Source of the DNA: Streptomyces bluensis
Lineage (GTDB): Bacteria > Actinomycetota > Actinomycetes > Streptomycetales > Streptomycetaceae
Direction: 5' to 3'
NCBI RefSeq assembly: GCF_014650715.1
Contig: NZ_BMVM01000031.1
Span: forward strand, 1-64,000
DNA: 64,000 nucleotides
The position numbers were made by a program, and so were the translations under genes. Of this stretch, positions 8,191 through 17,371 are shown in pieces (positions within the stretch are counted from its first letter, which is position 1; the number at the start of each line of letters is the position of its first letter). Under the pieces are notes generated by a model that was not told the DNA's origin, did not search any database, and was given only the letters and a program-made list of their open reading frames with translations.

Positions 8191-10608
8191 ATGGTGGACG
8201 CGACACCGCTCACCGACGGATGGAGCCTGCGGTACGACGGCCGCGCGCTGCCCGCCGCCGTACCGGGCTGTGTGCACACCGACCTGCTGGCGGCGGACGT
8301 GATCCCGGACCCCTTCCTCGGCCGGAACGAGACCGAGGTGGCGTGGGTGGGGCGCAGGGAGTGGGTGTACGAGACGGAACTGCCGGCCGCTTCCGGCGCG
8401 ACGGGCTCTGCCGGGCACGAGCAGACCGATCTCGTCTTCGAGGGCCTCGACACGGCCGCCGAGATCGTCCTGGACGGCGGGCTCCTCGGCCGGGTACGGA
8501 ACATGCACCGCTCGTACCGCTTCGACGTGACCGGTATGAGCGGCCGGCTGGCGGTGCGCTTCGCCTCCGCGTACACCGAGGCGGAGGCGGTGCGGGACCG
8601 GCTCGGTGACCGGCCGAACGCCTATCCGGAGCCCTTCCCGTTCCTCCGCAAGATGGCCTGCTCCTTCGGCTGGGACTGGGGGCCGACCCTCGTCACGGCG
8701 GGGATCTGGCGACCGGTGCGCCTGGAGCACTGGTCGACGGCCCGGATCGCGCGGGTGCGCCCGCTGGTGACCGTCGAGGACGGCCTGGGGCGCGTCGAGC
8801 TGGCCGTCGACGTCGAGCGCACCCGGGTCGAGGCGGACCTCACCCTTCAGGCCCGGATCGGCGGCGTACAGATGAGCGCGGCGGTCGACGGGACCAGCGG
8901 CACCGTACGGCTCCAGGTGCCGGACCCCGCGCTGTGGTGGCCGCGGGGGTACGGGGAACAGCCGCTGTACGAGGTGGAGTTGACGCTCGCGCACGACGGC
9001 GCACCGCTCGACGTCTGGCGGCGCCGCATCGGCTTCCGGAGCGTCGAGCTGGACCGGAGCCCTGACGCGCACGGCACCGGCTTCACCCTCGTCGTCAACG
9101 GAACGCGGCTGTTCGCGCGCGGGGTCAACTGGATCCCGGACGATGTGTTCCCCTCCCGGATCACCCGCGAGCGCTACCGCGAGCGGCTCGCCCAGGCGGC
9201 CGAGACGGGCGTGGACCTCGTCCGGGTCTGGGGCGGCGGCATCTACGAGAGCGAGGACTTCTACGACGCGTGCGACGAGCTGGGGCTGCTCGTCTGGCAG
9301 GACTTCCCGTTCGCGTGCGCGGCCTACCCCGAGGAACAGCCGCTGCGGGGCGAGGTGGAGGCCGAGGCGCGCGAGAACGTCGTACGGCTGATGCCGCACC
9401 CCTCGCTGGTGCTGTGGAACGGCAACAACGAGAACCTGTGGGGCTTCAGGGACTGGGGCTGGGAGCAGCGGCTCGCCGGGGAGTCCTGGGGCGAGGGCTA
9501 CTACCTGGGCGTACTGCCGCGTGTCGTCGCCGAGCTGGACCCGACCCGGCCGTACACGGCGGGCAGCCCCTGGTCCGGGTCCTGGGACCGCCACCCGAAC
9601 GACCCGGCGCACGGCACGCACCACTCGTGGGACGTGTGGAACCGGGACGACTACACGGCGTACCGCGCGAACGTGCCGCGTTTCGTGGCCGAGTTCGGCT
9701 GGCAGGCACCGCCCGCGTACGCGACGCTGCGGCGCGCCCTGCCCGGCGAGGAGCTCGCCCCGGACTCCCCCGGCATGCTGCACCACCAGAAGGCGGACGA
9801 CGGCAACGGCAAGCTGGAGCGCGGTCTCGCCCGCCGTTTCCCGGTGCCCGAGGGCGACTTCGACCGCTGGCACTACCTCATGCAGGTCAACCAGGCCCGT
9901 GCCGTCGCCGCCGGGATCGAGCACTGGCGGTCGCACTGGCCCGTCTGCGCGGGCACGGTCGTGTGGCAGCTCAACGACTGCTGGCCGGTGACCTCCTGGG
10001 CCGCGATCGACGGCGACGGACGGCCCAAGCCGCTCTACCACGAGCTGCGCAGACTGTACGCGGACCGGCTGCTCACGCTTCAGCCACGGGCCGGCGAGCT
10101 GGTGCTGGCCGCCGTGAACCAGGCGGGCGAGGACTGGTCGTGTGCGCTCCGGCTGCGGCGGATGTCCGTGGACGGTGTGGTGGTGGCCGCGGTGGACCTG
10201 GCTCTCACGGCCGCCGCGCGGACGGTCGCCGACGTCCGTGTGCCGCGCGAGCTGGTACCCACCGGGCCGAAGGAGTTCCTGGTCGCGGACACGGACGCGG
10301 AGGGAGAGGCGGACGGGCTGCGCGCCCTGCACTTCCCCGTACCGGACCGCGAAGTCGCCTACCCCCGGCCGGAGTTCGACGTCACCGTGGCACCGGGCAC
10401 GGTGACCGTGACGGCGCGGACGCTCGTACGGGATCTGCTGCTCCAGGCCGACCGTCTGGACCCCGCGGCCCGGACCGACACCGGGCTGGTCACCCTGCTG
10501 CCCGGCGAACGGGTCACCCTGGGCGTCCGCGGCTGGCAGGCTCCGGACGACGGGTCCGGTGCGGACGCCGTCCGGTCCGCCCTGTACTGCGTGGAGCCTG
10601 CCCGATGA
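8191..10608 (+). CDS. Beta-mannosidase, glycoside hydrolase family 2
   Basis: An 805-residue enzyme that should cleave beta-mannose from the non-reducing end of oligosaccharides. It has the GH2 plan: an N-terminal jelly-roll (about 1-170), an immunoglobulin-like domain, then a TIM barrel. The acid/base region WNGNNEN has E near 414 and the nucleophile region AEFGWQ has E near 501. There is no signal peptide, so it acts inside the cell on imported sugars. ATG 8191 is preferred over GTG 8185 because AGGGAG then sits at a normal distance. It overlaps the LacI regulator gene by ATGA and is divergent from the sugar importer. Confidence 0.9.
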   Translation: MVDATPLTDGWSLRYDGRALPAAVPGCVHTDLLAADVIPDPFLGRNETEVAWVGRREWVYETELPAASGATGSAGHEQTDLVFEGLDTAAEIVLDGGLLGRVRNMHRSYRFDVTGMSGRLAVRFASAYTEAEAVRDRLGDRPNAYPEPFPFLRKMACSFGWDWGPTLVTAGIWRPVRLEHWSTARIARVRPLVTVEDGLGRVELAVDVERTRVEADLTLQARIGGVQMSAAVDGTSGTVRLQVPDPALWWPRGYGEQPLYEVELTLAHDGAPLDVWRRRIGFRSVELDRSPDAHGTGFTLVVNGTRLFARGVNWIPDDVFPSRITRERYRERLAQAAETGVDLVRVWGGGIYESEDFYDACDELGLLVWQDFPFACAAYPEEQPLRGEVEAEARENVVRLMPHPSLVLWNGNNENLWGFRDWGWEQRLAGESWGEGYYLGVLPRVVAELDPTRPYTAGSPWSGSWDRHPNDPAHGTHHSWDVWNRDDYTAYRANVPRFVAEFGWQAPPAYATLRRALPGEELAPDSPGMLHHQKADDGNGKLERGLARRFPVPEGDFDRWHYLMQVNQARAVAAGIEHWRSHWPVCAGTVVWQLNDCWPVTSWAAIDGDGRPKPLYHELRRLYADRLLTLQPRAGELVLAAVNQAGEDWSCALRLRRMSVDGVVVAAVDLALTAAARTVADVRVPRELVPTGPKEFLVADTDAEGEADGLRALHFPVPDREVAYPRPEFDVTVAPGTVTVTARTLVRDLLLQADRLDPAARTDTGLVTLLPGERVTLGVRGWQAPDDGSGADAVRSALYCVEPAR

Positions 10609-11681
10609 CCACACCCCCGCCGACGCCTCCGGCATCCCGGGTCACGATAAAGGAGGTCGCCGCGCGGGCCGGGGTGTCCAAGGGAGCGGTGTCGCTCGCC
10701 TTCAACCACAAGCCGGGGCTGTCCGAGGCCACCCGGGACCGTATCTTCGCGGCGGCCCGCGAACTGGGCTGGGCGCCGAACCTGACCGCCCGGTCGCTGG
10801 CCGGCCGGCGGGTGGACGTCGTGGGGCTGGCGATCTGCCGTCCGGCGAAACTGCTGGGCCTCGAACCGTTCTACATGGAGTTCATCGCCGGGGTGGAGAG
10901 CGTACTGACCGAGCGGTCCTGCTCGCTGCTCCTGCGCCTGGTGCGCAATCTGGAGGAGGAGGTGGGGCTCCAGGACGCGTGGTGGCGGGGGAAGCAGGTC
11001 AGCGGATCGATCCTCGTCGACTTCCACGCGGATGATCCGCGGACGGCGGCGGTCAGGCGCCTCGGGATGCCGGTGGTCGCGGTCGGGCATCCCTCCCTGA
11101 CCGGCGGCCTCACCTCCGTGTGGACCGACGACGCCACCGCCGTGACGGAGGCCGTACGGTACCTGGCGGCGCTCGGGCACCGCCGGATCGCCCGGGTGGG
11201 GGGCGCGGCGGCGCTCGGGCACACATCGATCCGTACGGCCGCCTTCGACGAGGCCGCGAGGGTGCTGGCGCCGGACGGGGCGTGGCAGGTGTCGACCGAC
11301 TTCTCGGGGGAGGCGGGGGCGCGGGCGACGCGGTCGCTGCTCAGTGCCTCCGGTGGGGACCGGCCCACGGCCATCGTGTACGACAACGACATCATGGCGG
11401 TGGCGGGGTTGTCGGTGGCGGCGGAGATGGGGCTGTCGGTGCCGGAGGATGTGTCGCTGCTGGCCTGGGACGACTCTCAGCTGTGCCGGCTGACGCGTCC
11501 GACGTTGTCCGCGATGAGTCATGACGTGCACGGGTTCGGGGCGGAGGTGGCGCGGACGTTGTTCGGGGTGATCAGGGGTGAGGGGTCGGCCGGGTCGCAT
11601 CCGGTGCCTACGCCGGTGCTGACGCCTCGGGGGTCCACGGCGCCGCCCCGAGTGAGCCGTACAGGGGTGCGCTCACCCTGA
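10605..11681 (+). CDS. LacI-family transcriptional repressor
   Basis: A 358-residue regulator with an N-terminal LacI helix-turn-helix (VTIKEVAARAGVSKGAVSLA, about residues 13-32) and a hinge region, then a periplasmic-binding-protein-like sensor domain at about residues 70-340. The start overlaps the mannosidase stop (ATGA), so both are made from one message. The likely role is to repress the mannosidase and the divergent importer until a mannoside inducer binds. The ACCGGT dyads at 8099 and 8168 are candidate operators. The last 20 residues are low-complexity. Confidence 0.88.
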   Translation: MTTPPPTPPASRVTIKEVAARAGVSKGAVSLAFNHKPGLSEATRDRIFAAARELGWAPNLTARSLAGRRVDVVGLAICRPAKLLGLEPFYMEFIAGVESVLTERSCSLLLRLVRNLEEEVGLQDAWWRGKQVSGSILVDFHADDPRTAAVRRLGMPVVAVGHPSLTGGLTSVWTDDATAVTEAVRYLAALGHRRIARVGGAAALGHTSIRTAAFDEAARVLAPDGAWQVSTDFSGEAGARATRSLLSASGGDRPTAIVYDNDIMAVAGLSVAAEMGLSVPEDVSLLAWDDSQLCRLTRPTLSAMSHDVHGFGAEVARTLFGVIRGEGSAGSHPVPTPVLTPRGSTAPPRVSRTGVRSP

Positions 11682-11761
11682 CGCGCCACAGTTTTCCATG
11701 TGACCTTCACCGCTCCCGTGTCCTGGACTGGGCAGCTTGGTTACCCACAAGTAGCATGGGT

Positions 11762-11777
11762 CTGAGCGCGCGCTCAG
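11762..11777. promoter_or_regulatory. 16-bp palindrome upstream of fadA
   Basis: CTGAGCGCGCGCTCAG is a perfect palindrome 48 bp upstream of the fadA start codon. It could be the site of a dimeric regulator of beta-oxidation. No regulator gene is next to it. Confidence 0.4.
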
Positions 11778-11825
11778 TGCCTGCGCTCGCAGCAGTGCCA
11801 TCCCGCACCCTGGAGGAGAGCCATC

Positions 11826-13043
11826 GTGCCTCGTACTGTCAGGGACGTCGTCTTCGTGGACGGCGTCCGTACCCCGTTCGGCAAGGCGGGCCCGAAGGGC
11901 ATCTACCACGAGACCCGTGCCGACGACCTCGTCGTGAAGGCGATCCGGGAGCTGCTGCGTCGCAACCCCGGTCTCGCCCCGGAGAAGGTCGACGACGTCG
12001 CCATCGCCGCGACCACGCAGATCGGTGACCAGGGCCTGACCATCGGCCGTACCGCCGGCATCCTCGCCGGGCTGCCGCAGTCCGTGCCCGGCTTCTCGAT
12101 CGACCGGATGTGCGCGGGCGCGCTGACCGCGGTGACGACCACCGCCGGCTCCATCGCCTTCGGCGCGTACGACGTCGTCATCGCCGGCGGCGTGGAGCAC
12201 ATGGGCCGTCACCCGATGGGCGAGGGCGTGGACCCGAACCCGCGGTTCGTCAGCGAGAAGCTGGTCGACGAGTCGGCGCTGTTCATGGGCATGACCGCCG
12301 AGAACCTGCACGACCGCTTCCCGCACATCACCAAGCTGCGCGCCGACGAGTACGCCGTGCGCTCGCAGGAGAAGGCCGCCAAGGCGTACGCCAACGGCAA
12401 GATCCAGCAGGACCTCGTGCCGATCTCGGTGCGTCGTACGACCCCCGAGGGCGGCGAGACGGGCTGGGGCCTGGTCACCGCCGACGAGCCGATGCGTCCG
12501 GGCACCACCCTGGAGAACCTGGCGAGCCTCAAGACGCCGTTCCGCGTCCACGGCCGGGTCACCGCCGGTAACGCGGCCGGTCTGAACGACGGCGCCACCG
12601 CCTCGATCATCGCGAGCGAGGACTTCGCCCGCGAGAACGACCTGCCGGTCAGGATGCGTCTCGTCTCCTACGCCTTCGCGGGCGTCGAGCCGGAGGTCAT
12701 GGGCTACGGCCCCATCCCGGCCACGGAGAAGGCGCTCGCCAAGGCGGGCCTGTCGATCTCCGACATCAACCTCTTCGAGATCAACGAGGCCTTCGCCGTC
12801 CAGGTCCTGGCCTTCCTCGACCACTACGGCATCGCGGACGACGACGAGCGCGTCAACCAGTACGGCGGCGCCATCGCCTTCGGCCACCCGCTGGCCTCCT
12901 CCGGCGTCCGCCTGATGACGCAGCTGGCCCGCCAGTTCGAGGAGCAGCCGCAGGTCCGCTACGGCCTGACCACCATGTGCGTCGGCTTCGGCATGGGCGC
13001 GACGGTCATCTGGGAGAACCCGCACTTCGAGGGGGACAAGTGA
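11826..13043 (+). CDS. fadA: Acetyl-CoA acyltransferase (thiolase)
   Basis: A 405-residue thiolase that cleaves 3-ketoacyl-CoA with CoA in the last step of beta-oxidation. The active-site cysteine is in SIDRMCAGALTAV (near residue 97). The C-terminal region holds NEAFAVQVLAF, GGAIAFGHPLASSG (catalytic histidine) and CVGFGMG (second cysteine). The GTG start follows GGAGAG. It overlaps fadB by GTGA, so the two subunits of the fatty-acid oxidation complex are translationally coupled. Length and motifs are complete. Confidence 0.93.
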   Translation: MPRTVRDVVFVDGVRTPFGKAGPKGIYHETRADDLVVKAIRELLRRNPGLAPEKVDDVAIAATTQIGDQGLTIGRTAGILAGLPQSVPGFSIDRMCAGALTAVTTTAGSIAFGAYDVVIAGGVEHMGRHPMGEGVDPNPRFVSEKLVDESALFMGMTAENLHDRFPHITKLRADEYAVRSQEKAAKAYANGKIQQDLVPISVRRTTPEGGETGWGLVTADEPMRPGTTLENLASLKTPFRVHGRVTAGNAAGLNDGATASIIASEDFARENDLPVRMRLVSYAFAGVEPEVMGYGPIPATEKALAKAGLSISDINLFEINEAFAVQVLAFLDHYGIADDDERVNQYGGAIAFGHPLASSGVRLMTQLARQFEEQPQVRYGLTTMCVGFGMGATVIWENPHFEGDK

Positions 13044-15169
13044 CAACCACCGCTGAGCTTCTGAAGGGCGCGGCCGAGCTGTTCCCCGACGAGGTCGTGA
13101 CGTCCGCGCACGTACGCCACCTCGACCTGCCGTCCGGCGCCGGGCGCTTCGCGCTCATCACGCTGGACAACGGCCTCGACCACACCAAGCCGACCACCTT
13201 CGGCCCGGCCTCGCTCGCGAACCTCAACACCGCGCTCGACCAGGTGGAGAAGGAAGCGGCCGACGGCGACATCGTCGGCGTCGGCATCACCGGCAAGCCG
13301 TTCATCTTCGCGGTCGGTGCCGACCTCAAGGGCGTCGAGCTGCTGAAGCAGCACGACCACGCGCTCGCCATCGGCAGGGGCGGCCACGAGGTGTTCAAGC
13401 GCCTGTCCGCGCTCACGGTACCGACCTTCGCCTACTACAACGGTGCCGCGATGGGCGGTGGCGTCGAGGTCGGTCTGCACTGCACGTACCGGACCGTCTC
13501 CAAGGCGCTCCCGGCCTTCTCCCTCCCCGAGGTCTTCCTCGGCCTGGTCCCCGGCTGGGGCGGCTGCACCCTGCTGCCGAACCTGATCGGCGCCGACAAG
13601 GCCGTCTCGGTGATCATCGAGAACAGCCTCAACCAGAACAAGCAGCTGAAGGGCCGGCAGGTCTTCGACCTCGGGATCGCCGACGCGATCTTCGAGGGCG
13701 CGGACTTCCTGGAGCAGTCGCTGGTCTGGACGGCGAACGTCCTCAAGGGCGACATCGCGGTCGAGCGGCCGGTCATCGACCGCGGTGAGGCCTGGGACCA
13801 GGCCGTCGCGCGCGGCCGCTTCATCGCCGACGGCAAGGTGCACGGCGCCGCCCCGGCCGCGTACCGGGCGCTGGACATCATCGCCGCCGCCAAGAACGGC
13901 GACCTCCAGCAGGGGTACGACGCCGAGGACGCCGCCCTGGCCGACCTGATCATGGGTGGCGAACTGCGCGCCGGTATCTACGCGTTCAACCTGGTGCAGA
14001 AGCGCGGCAAGCGCCCGGCCGGGGCGCCCGACAAGAACCTGGCGCGCCCGGTCACCAAGGTCGGCGTCGTCGGCGCGGGCCTGATGGCCTCGCAGCTCGC
14101 GCTGCTCTTCCTGCGCCGCCTGGAGGTGCCGGTCGTGCTGACCGACATCGACCAGGAACGCGTCGACAAGGGTGTGGGCTACGTCCACGCGGAGATCGAG
14201 AAGCTGCTCGGCAAGGGCCGTATCAACCAGGACAAGGCGAACCGTCTGAAGGCCCTGGTGACGGGCGTCCTGGACAAGGCCGAGGGCTTCGCCGACGCGG
14301 ACTTCGTCATCGAGGCCGTGTTCGAGGAGATCGGCGTCAAGCAGCAGGTGTTCGCGGAGGTCGAGGCGGTCGCCCCGCCGCACGCGATCCTGGCGACGAA
14401 CACGTCCTCACTGTCGGTGTCGGAGATGGCGTCGAAGCTCCGGCACCCCGAGCGGGTCGTCGGCTTCCACTTCTTCAACCCAGTCGCGGTGCTGCCGCTG
14501 CTGGAGATCGTCCGCGGTGAGAAGACCGACGACGCCTCGCTGGCCACGGCGTTCGCCGTCGCCAAGAAGCTGAAGAAGACCGCGGTCCTGGTGAAGGACG
14601 CCCCGGCGTTCGTGGTGAACCGCATTCTCACGCGCTTCATGGGCGAGATCCAGAACGTCATCGACGAGGGCACCCCGGTCGAGGTCGCCGAGAAGGCGGT
14701 CGAGCCGCTGGGGCTGCCGATGTCGCCGCTGGTCCTGCTGGAGCTGGTCGGCCCCGCCATCGGTCTGCACGTCTCCGAGACGCTGCACGGCGCCTTCCCG
14801 GACCGCTTCAAGGTCTCCCCGAACCTCAAGGCGGTCGTGGAGGCGGGCAAGCGGGGCTTCTACGTGTACGACAGCGGAAAGCCCGAGCTCGACCCGGAGG
14901 TCGCCGCGCTGCTGAAGCAGGGCGACACCGTCCTGACCGAGGAGCAGGTGCGGGCGCGGGTCCTGGACGCGGTCGCCCAGGAGATCGGCCTCATGCTCGA
15001 CGAGGGCGTGGTGGCCGAGGCCCAGGACATCGACCTGTGCCTCATCACGGGTGCGGGCTGGCCCTTCCACCTGGGCGGAATCACGCCGTACCTGGACCGC
15101 GAGGGCGTCAGCGACCGCGTGAACGGCAAGAGGTTCCTGGAGCCGGGAGTCGCTTCGGTTCCCGCGTAA
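13040..15169 (+). CDS. fadB: 3-hydroxyacyl-CoA dehydrogenase / enoyl-CoA hydratase
   Basis: A 709-residue bifunctional enzyme for the middle steps of beta-oxidation. Residues about 20-300 form a crotonase domain with an oxyanion-hole region (FAVGADLKG and NGAAMGGGVEVG). Residues about 335-520 form an NAD-binding domain (GVVGAGLMASQLA, then VVGFHFFNPV near 472), followed by the C-terminal dehydrogenase domain. The GTG start at 13040 overlaps the fadA stop. It acts with the FadA thiolase. A strong hairpin follows at 15209. Confidence 0.93.
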   Translation: MTTTAELLKGAAELFPDEVVTSAHVRHLDLPSGAGRFALITLDNGLDHTKPTTFGPASLANLNTALDQVEKEAADGDIVGVGITGKPFIFAVGADLKGVELLKQHDHALAIGRGGHEVFKRLSALTVPTFAYYNGAAMGGGVEVGLHCTYRTVSKALPAFSLPEVFLGLVPGWGGCTLLPNLIGADKAVSVIIENSLNQNKQLKGRQVFDLGIADAIFEGADFLEQSLVWTANVLKGDIAVERPVIDRGEAWDQAVARGRFIADGKVHGAAPAAYRALDIIAAAKNGDLQQGYDAEDAALADLIMGGELRAGIYAFNLVQKRGKRPAGAPDKNLARPVTKVGVVGAGLMASQLALLFLRRLEVPVVLTDIDQERVDKGVGYVHAEIEKLLGKGRINQDKANRLKALVTGVLDKAEGFADADFVIEAVFEEIGVKQQVFAEVEAVAPPHAILATNTSSLSVSEMASKLRHPERVVGFHFFNPVAVLPLLEIVRGEKTDDASLATAFAVAKKLKKTAVLVKDAPAFVVNRILTRFMGEIQNVIDEGTPVEVAEKAVEPLGLPMSPLVLLELVGPAIGLHVSETLHGAFPDRFKVSPNLKAVVEAGKRGFYVYDSGKPELDPEVAALLKQGDTVLTEEQVRARVLDAVAQEIGLMLDEGVVAEAQDIDLCLITGAGWPFHLGGITPYLDREGVSDRVNGKRFLEPGVASVPA

Positions 15170-15208
15170 GCGGGTCCCCGGGGTCGCTTGGCGCCCGGGC
15201 GTGTGAAG

Positions 15209-15233
15209 AGGGCCCCCGCTTGGCGGGGGCCCT
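15209..15233 (+). terminator. Terminator after fadAB
   Basis: AGGGCCCCCGC (15209-15219) pairs perfectly with GCGGGGGCCCT (15223-15233), with a three-base loop and then TT, 40 bp after the fadB stop. Confidence 0.85.
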
Positions 15234-15299
15234 TCGGCTGTAGGGTCCCCGGGCGGGAGACGGGAGTTCGACGACAGGGTTCAGCCCGGAGGCACCATC

Positions 15300-15665
15300 A
15301 TGACGACACTCGTGATCATCGACGCCGCCAACGTCATCGGCTCCGTCCCCGACGGCTGGTGGCGTGACCGGCGTGGCGCGGCGGAACGGCTGCGTGACCG
15401 GCTCGCCCGGGACGGGGTGCCCGGGCAGGACGCCCCCGTGGAGCTCGTCCTCGTCGTCGAGGGGGCGGCGCGCGGTGTGGAGTCCGTCCCCGGCGTACGG
15501 GTCGACCAGGCGCCCGGAAGCGGTGACGACCGGATCGTCGAGCTCGTCGCCGAGGCCCCCGACCGGCCCCGTCTCGTGGTCACGGCCGACCGCGAACTGC
15601 GGCGCCGGGTAGGTGAGCTGGGAGCGGACGTCGCCGGGCCTCGCACCGTGCACGGCCCGTCATGA
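15300..15665 (+). CDS. Small NYN/PIN-like protein
   Basis: A 121-residue cytosolic protein. The start MTTLVIIDAANVIGS carries the hydrophobic strand plus DAANV motif typical of NYN (YacP-like) and PIN-like nuclease domains. Further acids occur in GSGDDRIVELV and VVTADRELRRRVGELGA, which fit the conserved metal-binding positions of that fold. A GGAGG precedes the ATG. It is therefore a possible RNA-cleaving or RNA-processing protein, but no substrate can be inferred. It converges on the amino acid permease gene with only about 40 bp between them. Confidence 0.75.
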   Translation: MTTLVIIDAANVIGSVPDGWWRDRRGAAERLRDRLARDGVPGQDAPVELVLVVEGAARGVESVPGVRVDQAPGSGDDRIVELVAEAPDRPRLVVTADRELRRRVGELGADVAGPRTVHGPS

Positions 15666-15706
15666 GCCGGCCGGCGGCCGCTCGGTGGTGTGCCTGTGCC
15701 GGTTGA

Positions 15707-17230
15707 TCACTGGGCGTTGTAGTTCGGTGGCGTGGTCACCTCGCCCGGCGGGGTCGCCTCCCGCTGTGCGAGACGGCTGTGGGTGCGGCTGTAGAGGAAG
15801 TACACGACGAAGCCGAGGAGCATCCACACACCGAAGCGGATCCAGGTCTCGGCCGGCAGGTTGAGCATCAGCCACAGCGAGGCGAGGACGGACAGGACCG
15901 GGATGACGGGCACCCACGGCGTGCGGAAGGCGCGGTGCAGGTCCGGGCGGGTCCTGCGGAGGATGAGGACGCTGACCGCCACGACGGCGAAGGCGAACAG
16001 CGTGCCGATGTTGACCAGTTCGGCGAGTTCGCCGAGGCTCGTGAAGCCCGCGACGATCGCGATGATCACGCCGAGCAGGATGGTCGGCCGGTGCGGAGTC
16101 TTGTACCGGGGGTGGACCTCGGAGAAGAAGCGCGGCAGCAGCCCGTCACGGCTCATCGCGAAGAACACCCGGGTCTGGCCGAGCAGCAGGATCATGCAGA
16201 CGGTGGTCAGACCGACGGCCGCGCCGAAGCTGATGAAGCCCGCGTACCACGGGTGCCCGGTGGCCTTGAAGGCGTCGGCGAGCGGGGCGTCCACGGAGAG
16301 CTTCGTGTAGTGCTCCATGCCGGTCACCACGATCGACACCGCCACATAGAGCGCGGTGCAGATGAACAGTGAGCCGAGGATGCCGCGCGGCATGTCCCGC
16401 TGCGGGTTCCTCGTCTCCTCCGCGGCCGTGGCCACGATGTCGAAGCCGATGAAGGCGAAGAAGACGACGGACGCGGCGGTGAAGATGCCCATCACACCGA
16501 AGTTGGCGGGCGCCCAGCCGAACATCAGCTGGATCAGCGGGGCGTGGAGGTCCCCGCCCGCCTCCACGGGCTGCGACCTCGGGATGAACGGGTGGTAGTT
16601 GGCGGTCCTGACGAAGAAGGCACCCGCGATGATGACGACGAGGACGACGATCACCTTGACGGCGACGACGAACGAGGTGAGGCGGGCCGAGAGCTTCATC
16701 CCGAGGACGAGGATGCCGGTGAGGACGAGGACGAGCAGGGCGGCGAGGATGTCGAATCCGAAGCCGTGGGCTCCCTCCCGGCCGGCCAGCACCTCAGGCA
16801 CGTGCCAGCCCGCGTTGTCCAGCAGTGAGCGCACGTAGCCGGACCAGCCGACGGCGACCACCGCCGTGCCGAGCGCGAGCTCCAGCACCAGGTCCCAGCC
16901 GATGATCCAGGCGGGCAGCTCACCCAGCGTGGCGTACGAGAAGGTGTACGCGGACCCGGCGACCGGGACCGAGGACGCGAACTCGGCGTAACAGAGCGCG
17001 GCGAGCGCGCACACGACTCCGGCCACGACGAAGGCCAGGGCGACCGCGGGTCCCGCGTTGTTCCTGGCGACCGTACCGGTGAGCACGAAGATGCCGGTGC
17101 CGATGATGACGCCGACGCCGAAGACGGTGAGGTCCAGGGCGGACAGGGATTTCCTGAGCGCACGCTCCGGTTCCTCGGTGTCCCGGAGCGACTGCTCGAT
17201 CCTTTTTGTCCTGAAGAGAGTACTGCTCAC
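15707..17230 (-). CDS. APC-family amino acid permease
   Basis: A 507-residue inner-membrane transporter with about 12 to 14 predicted helices. It resembles the cationic amino acid transporter (CAT/YfnA) branch: TVFGVGVIIGTGIFVLTG near residue 40, the GWDLVLELALG helix, and FFAFIGFDIVATAAEETRNP near residue 260. GTG 17230 is chosen over the upstream ATG because GGGAGG lies seven bases before it. The N-terminal tail of about 35 residues is charged. It is a single-gene unit; the actual amino acid carried is not evident. Confidence 0.88.
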   Translation of the reverse strand: MSSTLFRTKRIEQSLRDTEEPERALRKSLSALDLTVFGVGVIIGTGIFVLTGTVARNNAGPAVALAFVVAGVVCALAALCYAEFASSVPVAGSAYTFSYATLGELPAWIIGWDLVLELALGTAVVAVGWSGYVRSLLDNAGWHVPEVLAGREGAHGFGFDILAALLVLVLTGILVLGMKLSARLTSFVVAVKVIVVLVVIIAGAFFVRTANYHPFIPRSQPVEAGGDLHAPLIQLMFGWAPANFGVMGIFTAASVVFFAFIGFDIVATAAEETRNPQRDMPRGILGSLFICTALYVAVSIVVTGMEHYTKLSVDAPLADAFKATGHPWYAGFISFGAAVGLTTVCMILLLGQTRVFFAMSRDGLLPRFFSEVHPRYKTPHRPTILLGVIIAIVAGFTSLGELAELVNIGTLFAFAVVAVSVLILRRTRPDLHRAFRTPWVPVIPVLSVLASLWLMLNLPAETWIRFGVWMLLGFVVYFLYSRTHSRLAQREATPPGEVTTPPNYNAQ

Positions 17231-17308
17231 GGCGTACCTCCCACGCTGTGTCGTCCCCGACATGAAGGGCGTAGGGCGTATGCCCCAGCGTGGGTCAATT
17301 CACGCAAA

Positions 17309-17352
17309 TGGGCCGGTCTCCCCACCGTAAAGAAGGTGGGGAGACCGGCCCA
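17309..17352 (-). terminator. Strong terminator after dxs
   Basis: TGGGCCGGTCTCCCCACC (17309-17326) pairs perfectly over 18 bp with 17335-17352 around the loop GTAAAGAA. It lies 20 bp after the dxs stop codon and 79 bp before the permease start. Confidence 0.9.
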
Positions 17353-17371
17353 TCCGGGTGCATGAGCGCGG

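Noticed and set aside
8116..10635. 839-codon minus-strand frame opposite the beta-mannosidase
   Set aside because: Low-complexity antisense frame; the plus strand has complete GH2 motifs.
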